The notes under the pieces are model-generated. The model was not told the origin of the DNA. It was given only the letters and a program-made list of their open reading frames with translations, and did no database searches. The position numbers were made by a program, and so were the translations under genes. Positions 1 to 6,420 of a stretch of 6,420 nucleotides of DNA are shown in pieces. Source of the stretch: Flavobacteriales bacterium (GTDB lineage Bacteria > Bacteroidota > Bacteroidia > Flavobacteriales > Flavobacteriaceae); assembly GCA_011525065.1 (NCBI GenBank), contig WTIY01000098.1, forward strand, positions 1 through 6,420, written 5' to 3'. The number at the start of each line of letters is the position of its first letter. The stretch's first letter is position 1.

Positions 1-430
1 CGCTGATGCGAGAATCAATATCGCCGGACATGATCACATAGTCATTAGGAGTCGATTGACCTCGCTGAATTGCGATGACATTCACCACCCATACATCTCT
101 AAAAATTCGTTCATTGCTCCCTTTAGAAACCAAAGTCCTTTGGTAAAAAACATCGAGACAACCGCCGCAATCAGATGATATTTTTTCAAATTCACTCTTA
201 ATGTATCTTCGAGCAGCGCCTATACCTCTGACATTTGAAATGGTATCACTCAAGGTGTGCCGAGTGCCAAAATTCACTAAGGTAGTGACATCTTTGGTCA
301 GGCGTGCTTTACTCACGTTCTTGATGATTTCATCCATTTGACCTTCATTTTGAGCAAGAATGTTCGGAATGGTGAGCCAGCACATGACTATAATTAAGCC
401 AAGGAGCCTCGAGTTGATAGGGGTATACAT
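1..430 (-). CDS. Secreted M28-family metallopeptidase (putative aminopeptidase), N-terminal part, cut by the left edge
   Basis: I read 143 codons from the ATG at 430-428 before the window ends. Residues 1-26 look like a signal peptide: a short N-terminus with Arg8, a hydrophobic core (LLGLIIVMCWLTI, 9-21) and probable cleavage after ILA, before QNEG. The protein is therefore probably exported. Residues 50-75 (LVNFGTRHTLSD, then RGIGAARRYIKSEF) and the later VVNVIAIQRG and YVIMSGDIDSR stretches match the start of zinc-dependent M28 aminopeptidases, where the last stretch aligns with the metal-binding GHxDS motif. Here Asp137 sits where the family usually has the zinc-ligand His. A Cys pair (DCGGC, 87-91) could form a disulfide. 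The remaining metal ligands and catalytic Glu lie outside the window, so activity cannot be judged. The start is chosen because it gives a full signal peptide and has a purine run (AAGAGG) two bases upstream. Met16 would lose most of the hydrophobic core. The gene lies 77 bases after fadE on the same strand but has no evident functional link to it. Confidence 0.8.
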   Translation of the reverse strand, partial: MYTPINSRLLGLIIVMCWLTIPNILAQNEGQMDEIIKNVSKARLTKDVTTLVNFGTRHTLSDTISNVRGIGAARRYIKSEFEKISSDCGGCLDVFYQRTLVSKGSNERIFRDVWVVNVIAIQRGQSTPNDYVIMSGDIDSRIS

Positions 431-507
431 GACCTCTTAATTAATGAATAAGTACTAAAGTACAAATCACCCCTTTAAAATTTATGAACTAGCCAAGATT
501 TAATTGA
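431..507 (-). promoter_or_regulatory. Intergenic gap upstream of the M28 peptidase gene, with a weak promoter candidate and small inverted repeat
   Basis: This AT-rich 77-base gap is the longest non-coding stretch in the window. It holds a perfect inverted repeat at 452-463 (GTACT-TT-AGTAC on the minus strand). The overlapping minus-strand TACTTTAG (462-455) differs by one base from the Bacteroidota -7 consensus TAnnTTTG. It lies about 24 bases before the ATG, but I see no TTG-type -33 element at the expected distance upstream, so the promoter call is weak. A TTAATTAA palindrome is at 437-444. No GC-rich stem followed by a T run follows the fadE stop, so read-through from the fad operon into the peptidase gene cannot be excluded. 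Confidence 0.25.
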
Positions 508-2313
508 CTAAAAAGGATAGTAGTTGGCCTGAATTACACGATCAGCAATGGTTTCTCGAAGAGCCACAACATTTGGAAATTCATGGTATTTGGTAAACCG
601 TTTGAGGCCCATCAGCATCATGCGCTGTTGATCTCCCGTGGAGGCACTTACAATGGCCTCTTTTGCTTTCTTTTGAACACGATCCACCGCATTGTACATA
701 TGCAGTCGTACTAAATCCGCTTGTATTTGTCCTTTTTCAGGGTTTACCCCCAAGGTTTTCTGAGCGCGCAGCAAACCACTTTCAGACATGTAAACGGCAA
801 TCATGAGGTCTGCTGCAGCCAATAATAACTGTTGGTGTTGTTCCAATTCTGGTCCAAAGCTTTGTACGGCATGTCCGGCAACCATTAAAAAAACTTTTTT
901 CATGTTATCGACTAAGGCTTTTTCTTGGGCCAGGGGCTGGGAGAAATCCGGAGTTTCGAAGGATGGTATACCCGTTAGCTCGTCGGCGACAGCCATGGCT
1001 GGGTTCAGCAAATCTACATGACCTTTCATGGCCTTTTTAATGAGCATCCCCACGCATAGCATTCGGTTGATTTCGTTGGTTCCTTCGTAAATTCGGGTAA
1101 TGCGGGCATCACGCCATGCAGATTCCATAGGGGTGTCAGCACTAAAGCCCATGCCGCCGTAAATTTGGATGCCTTCATCGGCACAATTTTGGGCATTTTC
1201 TGAGACAGCGACCTTGAGTATGGAGCATTCGATGGCGTATTCCTCGACCCCTTTAAGTTCTGCTTCCTGATGGCTGTTTCCCGAGGCTACCCGAAGTGCG
1301 ATGCGGTCCTCAATGTTCTTTGAGGCCCGATAAGTCGCACTTTCATCCACAAAAGCGGCTGCAGCCATTTCTGCTATTTTGAATTTAATGGCTCCGAATT
1401 GAGCGATCGGTTGATTGAATTGAATCCGTTCATTGGCATAACCTACTGCATTCGAAATAATACGCCTTTGGGCGTCCAAACAGGCGCCTGCCAGTTTGAT
1501 TCGCCCGACATTCAGGGCATTCATGGCGATTTTAAATCCTTCGCCGCGAGCACCGAGCATTTTGCCTACCGGTACTTTAGTTTCGTTGAAAAATACCTGT
1601 CGAGTAGAGGAGGAGTGGATGCCTAATTTGTGTTCTTCTTCACCCAAACTAATGCCGTTTTTCGGATCGTTCTCTACTAGAAAACCAGTAATATTTTTAT
1701 CGTCTTCGATGCGTGCAAAGACGATAAAGAGACTGCAGAATCCTGCGTTTGAAATCCACATTTTTTGACCGCTGATCAAGTAATGGGTGCCATCCTCGGT
1801 CAATACTGCCTTTGTTTTACCACTGTTGGCATCACTTCCCGCCCCAGGCTCAGTCAGGCAATAGGCTCCAAACCACTCTCCGGTGGCCAGTTTGGGTATG
1901 TATTCTTGTTTTTGCTCTTCAGTCCCGTAAAGTGTGATGGGTAAGGTTCCAATGCCTGTATGGGCACCAAAGGCCGTGGCGATAGAACCCGTGGCACCGC
2001 TGATGTAATCGCAGACCAGCATAGTGGTTACAAATCCCATACCCAATCCTCCATAGGCTTCGGGGACAGCCACGCCTAATAAACCCAGTTCCCCAATTTT
2101 TTTCATGACCTCGTGAGTCAATTCGTAATCTTTTTGCTCAAATCGTGGCTTATGCGGCCAGATTTCTCGATCGACAAACTCTTTGACTGAGTCGATCATC
2201 ATGCGTTGTTCCTCGGTGAAATCCTCTGGAGTAAAGACCTCATCGGGCTGGGTTTCTTGGATCAAAAATTGTCCACCGCGCAATAAGTTGTTTGTAGTTT
2301 CTGTCGTGTTCAT
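508..2313 (-). CDS. fadE: Acyl-CoA dehydrogenase, long VLCAD/FadE-like form
   Basis: This cytoplasmic flavoenzyme of 601 residues oxidises acyl-CoA to trans-2-enoyl-CoA, the first step of beta-oxidation, and would pass electrons to electron-transfer flavoprotein. The N-terminal helical domain covers about 30-150. The beta domain carries the flavin and substrate signature YCLTEPGAGSD (151-161) and WISN (186-189). The C-terminal helical domain holds YGGMGF (385-390) and RIYEGTNEINR (407-417), with Glu410 in the position of the catalytic base of the family. About 170 further residues follow this motif, as in VLCAD/ACAD9 and Bacillus FadE (about 594 residues); short- and medium-chain enzymes of about 380 residues lack them. 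That extension suggests a long-chain substrate preference, which is an inference. The N-terminal GGQFLI and FTPEDFTEEQ stretches resemble Bacillus FadE closely. The start at 2313 leaves 33 A-rich bases after fadA and has no Shine-Dalgarno sequence. It is the last gene of the fad operon. Chain length specificity is not readable from sequence alone. Confidence 0.95.
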   Translation of the reverse strand: MNTTETTNNLLRGGQFLIQETQPDEVFTPEDFTEEQRMMIDSVKEFVDREIWPHKPRFEQKDYELTHEVMKKIGELGLLGVAVPEAYGGLGMGFVTTMLVCDYISGATGSIATAFGAHTGIGTLPITLYGTEEQKQEYIPKLATGEWFGAYCLTEPGAGSDANSGKTKAVLTEDGTHYLISGQKMWISNAGFCSLFIVFARIEDDKNITGFLVENDPKNGISLGEEEHKLGIHSSSTRQVFFNETKVPVGKMLGARGEGFKIAMNALNVGRIKLAGACLDAQRRIISNAVGYANERIQFNQPIAQFGAIKFKIAEMAAAAFVDESATYRASKNIEDRIALRVASGNSHQEAELKGVEEYAIECSILKVAVSENAQNCADEGIQIYGGMGFSADTPMESAWRDARITRIYEGTNEINRMLCVGMLIKKAMKGHVDLLNPAMAVADELTGIPSFETPDFSQPLAQEKALVDNMKKVFLMVAGHAVQSFGPELEQHQQLLLAAADLMIAVYMSESGLLRAQKTLGVNPEKGQIQADLVRLHMYNAVDRVQKKAKEAIVSASTGDQQRMMLMGLKRFTKYHEFPNVVALRETIADRVIQANYYPF

Positions 2314-2346
2314 TGGGGATTTGTATTTAATGTTCTTGTATTTATT

Positions 2347-3540
2347 TTATGAGCCTAGGTATTCAAATATTCCGGCAGCGCCCTGGCCGGTGCCGACGCA
2401 CATAGTAACCATGCCATAGGCGCCATGGGCCTTTGTTTGTCGAAATTCATCAAAGAGTTGCACCGAGAGTTTGGTTCCAGTACATCCCAGTGGATGGCCT
2501 AGTGCGATGGCACCGCCGTTGACATTGACCGTGTCGGGATTCAGATCCAAGGTTTTGATCACAGCCAAAGATTGTGAGGCAAAGGCCTCATTGAGTTCGA
2601 TGAGTGTCAGATCATTCTGGCCTAGGCCAGCCATTTTTAGGGCCTTTGGAATGGCTTCAACAGGACCGATTCCCATAATGCGCGGGGCCACACCAACGGT
2701 AGCATAACTCACCAGGCGCGCGATGGGCTGCAAATTCAACTCTTTCATTAGTTCCTCACTTACAATAAGGACAAATGCAGCGCCATCACTCATTTGCGAT
2801 GAATTCCCAGCAGTGACTGATCCATTTTGAGCGAAAACAGGACGTAATTTGTTCAAGGCCTCAATGGAGGTGTCAGGGCGTGGCCCTTCGTCTTGGGAAA
2901 CCGTATATTCTTTGATTTGTTTTTTTCCTTGATCATCTAAATAGGTTTGTTTGACCGTTATGGGCACGATTTGATCGGCAAATCGATTGCTCTTCTGCGC
3001 TGCAAGGGCTTTTTGGTGGGATTTAAAGGCAAATTCGTCTTGCTCATCGCGATTTACTTGGTACTGTTTGGCGACGGCCTCCGCAGTGAGTCCCATGCCC
3101 CAGTAATAGTCTTCATGACCTTGCTGAACGATACCGTAGTCTGGTGTGGGCTTGTATCCACCCATGGGAATAAAACTCATGGATTCAGCACCTCCAGCCA
3201 AAATACAGTGGGCCATACCGCTCTGAATTTTCGCACTGGCCATGGCTATGGTTTCTAGTCCGGAAGCGCAATAGCGATTTACCGTTACTCCAGGGACTTG
3301 ATCGGTTTTGAGCCCCATCAGGGAGACGAGTCGGGCCATGTTTAATCCCTGTTCTGCCTCAGGCATGGCGTTGCCGACCATCACGTCATCGATGCGATTT
3401 TTATCCAATTCTGGAGTTTGATTCATCAAATATTCGATGGTTTCAGCAGCCAATTCATCCGGTCTTTTAAAGCGAAATAACCCTTTTGGTGCTTTACCAA
3501 CGGCTGTTCTATAGGCTTTTACAATGTATGCAGTGGTCAT
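2347..3540 (-). CDS. fadA: Acetyl-CoA acyltransferase (3-ketoacyl-CoA thiolase)
   Basis: This degradative thiolase of 397 residues, the usual family length, cleaves 3-ketoacyl-CoA with CoA to acetyl-CoA and an acyl-CoA two carbons shorter. The complete active-site set is visible: nucleophile Cys91 in VNRYCASGLETIA, the NEAF motif (317-320), His349 in NGGAIALGHP (341-350), and the second catalytic Cys381 in MCVGTGQGAAG. The NSSQMSDGAA stretch (246-255) is also typical. The start at 3540 follows fadN by 36 bases, with an A/C-rich leader (ACAACAGACAAAACC before the ATG) and no Shine-Dalgarno sequence. Position between fadN and fadE supports a beta-oxidation role over biosynthetic acetoacetyl-CoA thiolase activity, although overall fold and motifs do not separate the two strictly. 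The product probably works alongside FadN; whether they form a physical complex, as FadA and FadB do in E. coli, cannot be told here. Confidence 0.95.
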   Translation of the reverse strand: MTTAYIVKAYRTAVGKAPKGLFRFKRPDELAAETIEYLMNQTPELDKNRIDDVMVGNAMPEAEQGLNMARLVSLMGLKTDQVPGVTVNRYCASGLETIAMASAKIQSGMAHCILAGGAESMSFIPMGGYKPTPDYGIVQQGHEDYYWGMGLTAEAVAKQYQVNRDEQDEFAFKSHQKALAAQKSNRFADQIVPITVKQTYLDDQGKKQIKEYTVSQDEGPRPDTSIEALNKLRPVFAQNGSVTAGNSSQMSDGAAFVLIVSEELMKELNLQPIARLVSYATVGVAPRIMGIGPVEAIPKALKMAGLGQNDLTLIELNEAFASQSLAVIKTLDLNPDTVNVNGGAIALGHPLGCTGTKLSVQLFDEFRQTKAHGAYGMVTMCVGTGQGAAGIFEYLGS

Positions 3541-3576
3541 GGTTTTGTCTGTTGTTGGGGTTGATAAATATTCGGT

Positions 3577-5982
3577 CTAATTTCTCAAGGGTTTTCCGGT
3601 TCGTATCATCTGTTGTAAACGTTCTAGGGTTTTGCGTTCACCGCAAAGACTTAAAAAGGCCTCTCGCTCAAGGTCTAATAGGTATTGTTCACTCACCATT
3701 GTGGGTTCAGAAAGATCGCCGCCTGCCATTACATGGGCTAATTTATTGGCGATTTTTTTATCGTGCTCCGAGATGAAATGCCCAGCTTGCATGGCATCAG
3801 TACCCACTAAAAACATGCCGAGTGCCTGTTGGCCAAGGACCATAATGTCTTGACGTTGTTGGGGTTGGGTGTAACCCATATCAGCCATCATTCGCGCAGT
3901 TTGTTTGGCCACTGCGATTTGGCGGTCTTTGTTGACCACCACGACATCTTTACCTTTTTGCAAAAGGTCTAAATCATACGCCTCGTAGGCTGAAGTAGCG
4001 ACTTTGGCCATACCAATGGTCAAAAAGAACTCTTGAAGGCGATTGAGCTGAACGTCATTTTTTCGATAACTGTCCGAGGCTCTTAGGGTCAGTTCTTTAC
4101 TTCCTCCACCCCCCGGAATCACCCCAACACCGAATTCGACTAAACCAATGTAGGTCTCTGCGGCGGCCACCACGCGATCTGCGTGAAGCGTCAGCTCACA
4201 TCCACCGCCAAGGGTCAGTCCATGCGGGGCCACCACTGTGGGTATGCAGGAATAACGCAATCGCATGACAGTATCTTGAAAATACTTGATTGCGGCATTT
4301 AACTCATCGTATTCTTGTTCGACAGCCATCATAAAGATCATGCCGATATTGGCACCGACAGAAAAATTAGCTCCTTGGTTACCGATAATCAGTCCATCGT
4401 ATTGTTTTTCGGCTAAATCTAAAGCGGTGTTCAAGCCAGCCAAGACATCGCCGCCAATGCTGTTCATTTTGCTCTTAAAACCACAATTCAGGATGCCGTC
4501 GCCTAGATCGTGAACCACCACGCCAGCATTTTGAAAAACAATGTGCTGTTGTTCAATTTGGTTTAAAACGATAAAAGCCTCTTGTCCTGGGATTGGTCGA
4601 TAGTCCTTCTGCCGCTGATCGTAAAATAGGCGCTTGCCCTCCTCGTTGTGATAAAAACTTTGATTGGCCTGGGCCATGGCTAGAATCCAATCTGGGGCCT
4701 TTTTACCCAAATCTTCGATGAGCTTTATCCCCTGATTTATTCCGATAAAGTCCCATATTTCAAAGGGTCCATGAAGCCATCCAAAACCGGCTTTCATCGC
4801 CAGATCAATGGCAAAGAGCTCATCAGAAATTTCTGGAATTCTCTGACTGACATAGTGGAACATGGCACCAAAATTTGCGCGGTAAAATTCACCCGCTTTG
4901 TCTGTTCCGGCAATCAAAATGGGATAGCGATCCTCGACCAGCTCAATAGGCTTGGTCTTGTCTAGAGTATCGAACTTTACTTTTTTAACCGGAGCGTATT
5001 CTAAGGTCTTGAGGTTGAGGGCGTGAATTTCTTTTTTACCGTTTTTATCGGTGTGTTTTTTATAAAATCCTTGTTTTGTTTTACTGCCTAACCAATTGTT
5101 TTCAAGCATTTTTTGAACAAAATCTACTGGCTCGAAGAGGTCATGTGCTTCATCTTGAGGACAATTTTTATGGATGCCCTCGGCGACGTGTGCGAGCGTA
5201 TCTAGGCCCACGACATCTACGGTCCTGAAGGTGGCACTCTTGGGACGTCCAATGACCGGTCCTGTGAGCTTATCGATCTCTTCGATGGTTAGCCCTAGTG
5301 TATTGACCTGATGAAAGAGACTTTGAATGCCAAAGATTCCAATTCGGTTACCGATAAAGGCTGGGGTGTCCTTAGTGATGATGCTGGTTTTGCCTAGAAA
5401 TTTCTCTCCGTACTCGCTCAGAAATAAGAGCAGGTCCGGATCTGTCTTGGGTCCCGGGATAATCTCCAGTAATTTCAAATATCGTGGAGGGTTAAAGAAG
5501 TGGGTGCCACAAAAGTGCTTTTGAAAATCTTCGCTGCGCCCTTGGCTCATGTCTGCAATGGGGATTCCAGAAGTATTACTGCTGATAATGGTTCCAGGGG
5601 TTCGATGCTGCTCAATACGCACAAAAACTTGCTGTTTAATGTCTAGGCGTTCTACCACCACCTCAATGATCCAGTCCGCCGATTTGATTTTGGCCAAGTC
5701 ATCATCCAAATTACCTAAGACGACACGTTTGGCAAAGGAAGGATGGTACAATGGGCTGGGTTTCGATTTAACTGCGTTTTGAAAAGAGGTATTCACGATT
5801 CTGTTGCGCACGGAACGATCGCTCAAAGAGAAGCCTTTAGCTTTTTCAGCGTCATTTAAGGCGTTCGGTATAATGTCTAGCAGAAGGACTTCTAAACCGA
5901 TATTGGCCAGGTGACAAGCGATACCGCTACCCATGATACCCGATCCGATGACTGCTACTTTTTTAATGGTTCTTTTTGACAT
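3577..5982 (-). CDS. fadN: 3-hydroxyacyl-CoA dehydrogenase / enoyl-CoA hydratase, bifunctional FadN type
   Basis: This protein of 801 residues carries the two middle steps of beta-oxidation: hydration of 2-enoyl-CoA and NAD-dependent oxidation of 3-hydroxyacyl-CoA. The N-terminal Rossmann domain starts with VAVIGSGIMGSGIA (9-22), the NAD-binding glycine motif. SSNTSG (134-139), His161 in HFFNPP and Glu173 in LLEIIP match the catalytic residues of 3-hydroxyacyl-CoA dehydrogenases, with Asn212 in GNRIG. Helical dehydrogenase C-domains follow at about 206-310 and 360-445. The hydratase domain is at about 475-720: FSVGANI (540-546) and LGGGCEL (591-597) form the oxyanion region, and Glu596 and Glu615 (GLVEFGVG) fit the two hydratase glutamates. 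This order, dehydrogenase then hydratase, is the reverse of E. coli FadB/FadJ and matches Bacillus FadN (about 789 residues), down to the GKPLRN C-terminus. I chose the ATG at 5982 because the Rossmann strand starts directly after it and it lies one base past the marR stop. An upstream in-frame ATG at 6150 would add 56 unrelated residues overlapping marR. Confidence 0.95.
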   Translation of the reverse strand: MSKRTIKKVAVIGSGIMGSGIACHLANIGLEVLLLDIIPNALNDAEKAKGFSLSDRSVRNRIVNTSFQNAVKSKPSPLYHPSFAKRVVLGNLDDDLAKIKSADWIIEVVVERLDIKQQVFVRIEQHRTPGTIISSNTSGIPIADMSQGRSEDFQKHFCGTHFFNPPRYLKLLEIIPGPKTDPDLLLFLSEYGEKFLGKTSIITKDTPAFIGNRIGIFGIQSLFHQVNTLGLTIEEIDKLTGPVIGRPKSATFRTVDVVGLDTLAHVAEGIHKNCPQDEAHDLFEPVDFVQKMLENNWLGSKTKQGFYKKHTDKNGKKEIHALNLKTLEYAPVKKVKFDTLDKTKPIELVEDRYPILIAGTDKAGEFYRANFGAMFHYVSQRIPEISDELFAIDLAMKAGFGWLHGPFEIWDFIGINQGIKLIEDLGKKAPDWILAMAQANQSFYHNEEGKRLFYDQRQKDYRPIPGQEAFIVLNQIEQQHIVFQNAGVVVHDLGDGILNCGFKSKMNSIGGDVLAGLNTALDLAEKQYDGLIIGNQGANFSVGANIGMIFMMAVEQEYDELNAAIKYFQDTVMRLRYSCIPTVVAPHGLTLGGGCELTLHADRVVAAAETYIGLVEFGVGVIPGGGGSKELTLRASDSYRKNDVQLNRLQEFFLTIGMAKVATSAYEAYDLDLLQKGKDVVVVNKDRQIAVAKQTARMMADMGYTQPQQRQDIMVLGQQALGMFLVGTDAMQAGHFISEHDKKIANKLAHVMAGGDLSEPTMVSEQYLLDLEREAFLSLCGERKTLERLQQMIRTGKPLRN

Positions 5983-5986
5983 ATTA
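5980..5986 (-). promoter_or_regulatory. marR stop / fadN start junction, probable translational coupling
   Basis: On the minus strand the marR stop TAA (5986-5984), one T and the fadN ATG (5982-5980) form TAATATG. There is no Shine-Dalgarno-like purine run just upstream. So close a junction implies that marR and fadN share one mRNA and that ribosomes finishing marR may restart on fadN. The junction itself is seen directly; the coupling is inferred. Confidence 0.6.
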
Positions 5987-6420
5987 GGCTGTTTTATTGG
6001 AACTAAATGCACTGCTGTTTTGAGAGAGCTCCATGATGGTCTCTGCCACTTTTGAGAATGTTTTGAGTTCGGTCTCGTTGATTTTCTGTCGGACGACTTG
6101 ATCAAATCCCAGAACGATCTCTTTTGAGTATTCGCGCATTTGTTGACCAAAATCAGTCAGACAAATCAGCACACTGCGTCCATCTTCAGGATTTGGTTTT
6201 CTGGAAATTAGTCCGCGGGCTTCCATGCTTTTTAAAAGCCGCGATAAACTGGTGGCTTCCATACCCATTTTCGGTCCAAGCGCAGTGGAGGGTGACCCGT
6301 GTTCAGGATCAATCGAAATCAAGGTAAAGCCTGTGGCCATGGTGCTGTCCAATTTTGCAGCTTCTTCCTGATACATTTTAGATACGGACATCCAAACACT
6401 TCTCAAGATGTGATCTATGG
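5984..6420 (-). CDS. MarR-family transcriptional regulator, N-terminus beyond the right edge
   Basis: The reading frame is open to the window edge and gives 144 residues ending in SSNKTA. The first readable residues, IDHILRSVWMSVSKMYQEEA, already belong to the N-terminal dimerisation helix, so only a few codons are probably missing; MarR proteins are usually 140-160 residues. A TTG start at 6406 is possible but would cut that helix, so I treat the gene as partial. The winged helix-turn-helix is clear: STALGPKMGMEATSLSRLLK spans the helices and is followed by MEARGLISRKPNPEDGRSVL, where the D-G-R of the wing is the family hallmark. The C-terminal helices (about 98-135) complete the dimer interface. 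It heads the fad operon, one base from fadN, so it most likely controls beta-oxidation in response to an acyl-CoA or fatty acid. That role is inferred from position; the ligand cannot be read. The operator and operon promoter should lie to the right of the window. Confidence 0.9.
   Translation of the reverse strand, partial: IDHILRSVWMSVSKMYQEEAAKLDSTMATGFTLISIDPEHGSPSTALGPKMGMEATSLSRLLKSMEARGLISRKPNPEDGRSVLICLTDFGQQMREYSKEIVLGFDQVVRQKINETELKTFSKVAETIMELSQNSSAFSSNKTA

Larger units (their letters stand above)
508..6420 (-). other. Beta-oxidation operon marR-fadN-fadA-fadE
   Basis: Four same-strand genes are separated by 1, 36 and 33 bases with no terminator-like structure between them, so a single transcript is likely. 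Together the enzymes catalyse dehydrogenation, hydration, second dehydrogenation and thiolysis, a whole round of fatty-acid degradation. The enzyme order matches the fadN-fadA-fadE operon known in Bacillus subtilis, which is controlled there by a TetR-family FadR and not by a MarR protein. An acyl-CoA synthetase and the electron-transfer flavoprotein needed to run the cycle must be encoded elsewhere. The promoter is not in the window. Confidence 0.85.

Noticed and set aside
437..444. TTAATTAA palindrome as a binding site
   Set aside because: An 8-base AT-only palindrome in an AT-rich gap is expected by chance and has no supporting context.
481..507. A rho-independent terminator for the fad operon just after the fadE stop
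   Set aside because: On the minus strand the only pairing I found is a weak AAATC/GATTT match with a loop of nearly 30 bases. There is no GC stem and no T run in the right place.
2947..3258. A 103-codon plus-strand open frame inside fadA, and other plus-strand frames of 64-96 codons across the window
   Set aside because: They are antisense to well-supported enzymes, show no family motifs, and are the usual by-product of codon bias on the opposite strand.
5983..6150. A 56-residue N-terminal extension of FadN starting at the ATG at 6150
   Set aside because: It overlaps marR in another frame, its sequence is rich in K, S and Q and unlike any domain, and the Rossmann strand begins right after the ATG at 5982, as expected for the family.
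5984..6406. A complete marR starting at TTG 6406
   Set aside because: The frame stays open to the window edge and the residues before the TTG (IDHI) fit the N-terminal helix of MarR proteins, so the true start is more likely outside the window.
1..6420. A defence system, mobile element, CRISPR array, RNA gene or other undescribed system
   Set aside because: Nearly all of the window is covered by five recognisable genes. I saw no spaced direct repeats, transposase, integrase, tRNA-like fold or unexplained conserved open frame.

Overview
The window is an ordinary metabolic region of a bacterial chromosome. It is most likely from the Bacteroidota, perhaps a Saprospiria-like or other marine lineage. 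That placement is inferred from the style of the proteins, the mid-40s G+C by eye, and start codons with A-rich leaders and almost no Shine-Dalgarno sequence. All five genes lie on the minus strand, so transcription runs from the right edge to the left.

From right to left the window holds: a MarR-type transcriptional regulator whose first few codons lie beyond the right edge (5984-6420); a two-domain 3-hydroxyacyl-CoA dehydrogenase/enoyl-CoA hydratase (3577-5982, FadN type); an acetyl-CoA acyltransferase or thiolase (2347-3540, FadA type); and a long-form acyl-CoA dehydrogenase (508-2313, FadE type). The gaps are 1, 36 and 33 bases, so the four genes almost certainly form one operon. After a 77-base gap comes the start of a secreted M28-family metallopeptidase (1-430) that is cut by the left edge.

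The three enzymes make one complete turn of the fatty-acid beta-oxidation spiral. FadE oxidises acyl-CoA to 2-enoyl-CoA. FadN hydrates it and oxidises the 3-hydroxyacyl-CoA to 3-ketoacyl-CoA. FadA cleaves that to acetyl-CoA and a shortened acyl-CoA. The set and order match the fadN-fadA-fadE operon of Bacillus subtilis rather than the fadBA or fadIJ arrangement of enterobacteria, and the FadN protein has its domains in the reverse order to FadB/FadJ. The upstream MarR gene, one base from fadN, is the obvious candidate regulator. No acyl-CoA synthetase, transporter or electron-transfer flavoprotein gene is in view.

I found no RNA gene, CRISPR array, mobile element, long repeat or clear terminator, and no convincing undescribed system. 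The points most worth a second look are the Asp in place of the expected zinc-binding His in the M28 peptidase, the cross-phylum conservation of the operon under a different regulator family, and a small perfect inverted repeat in the only real intergenic gap.
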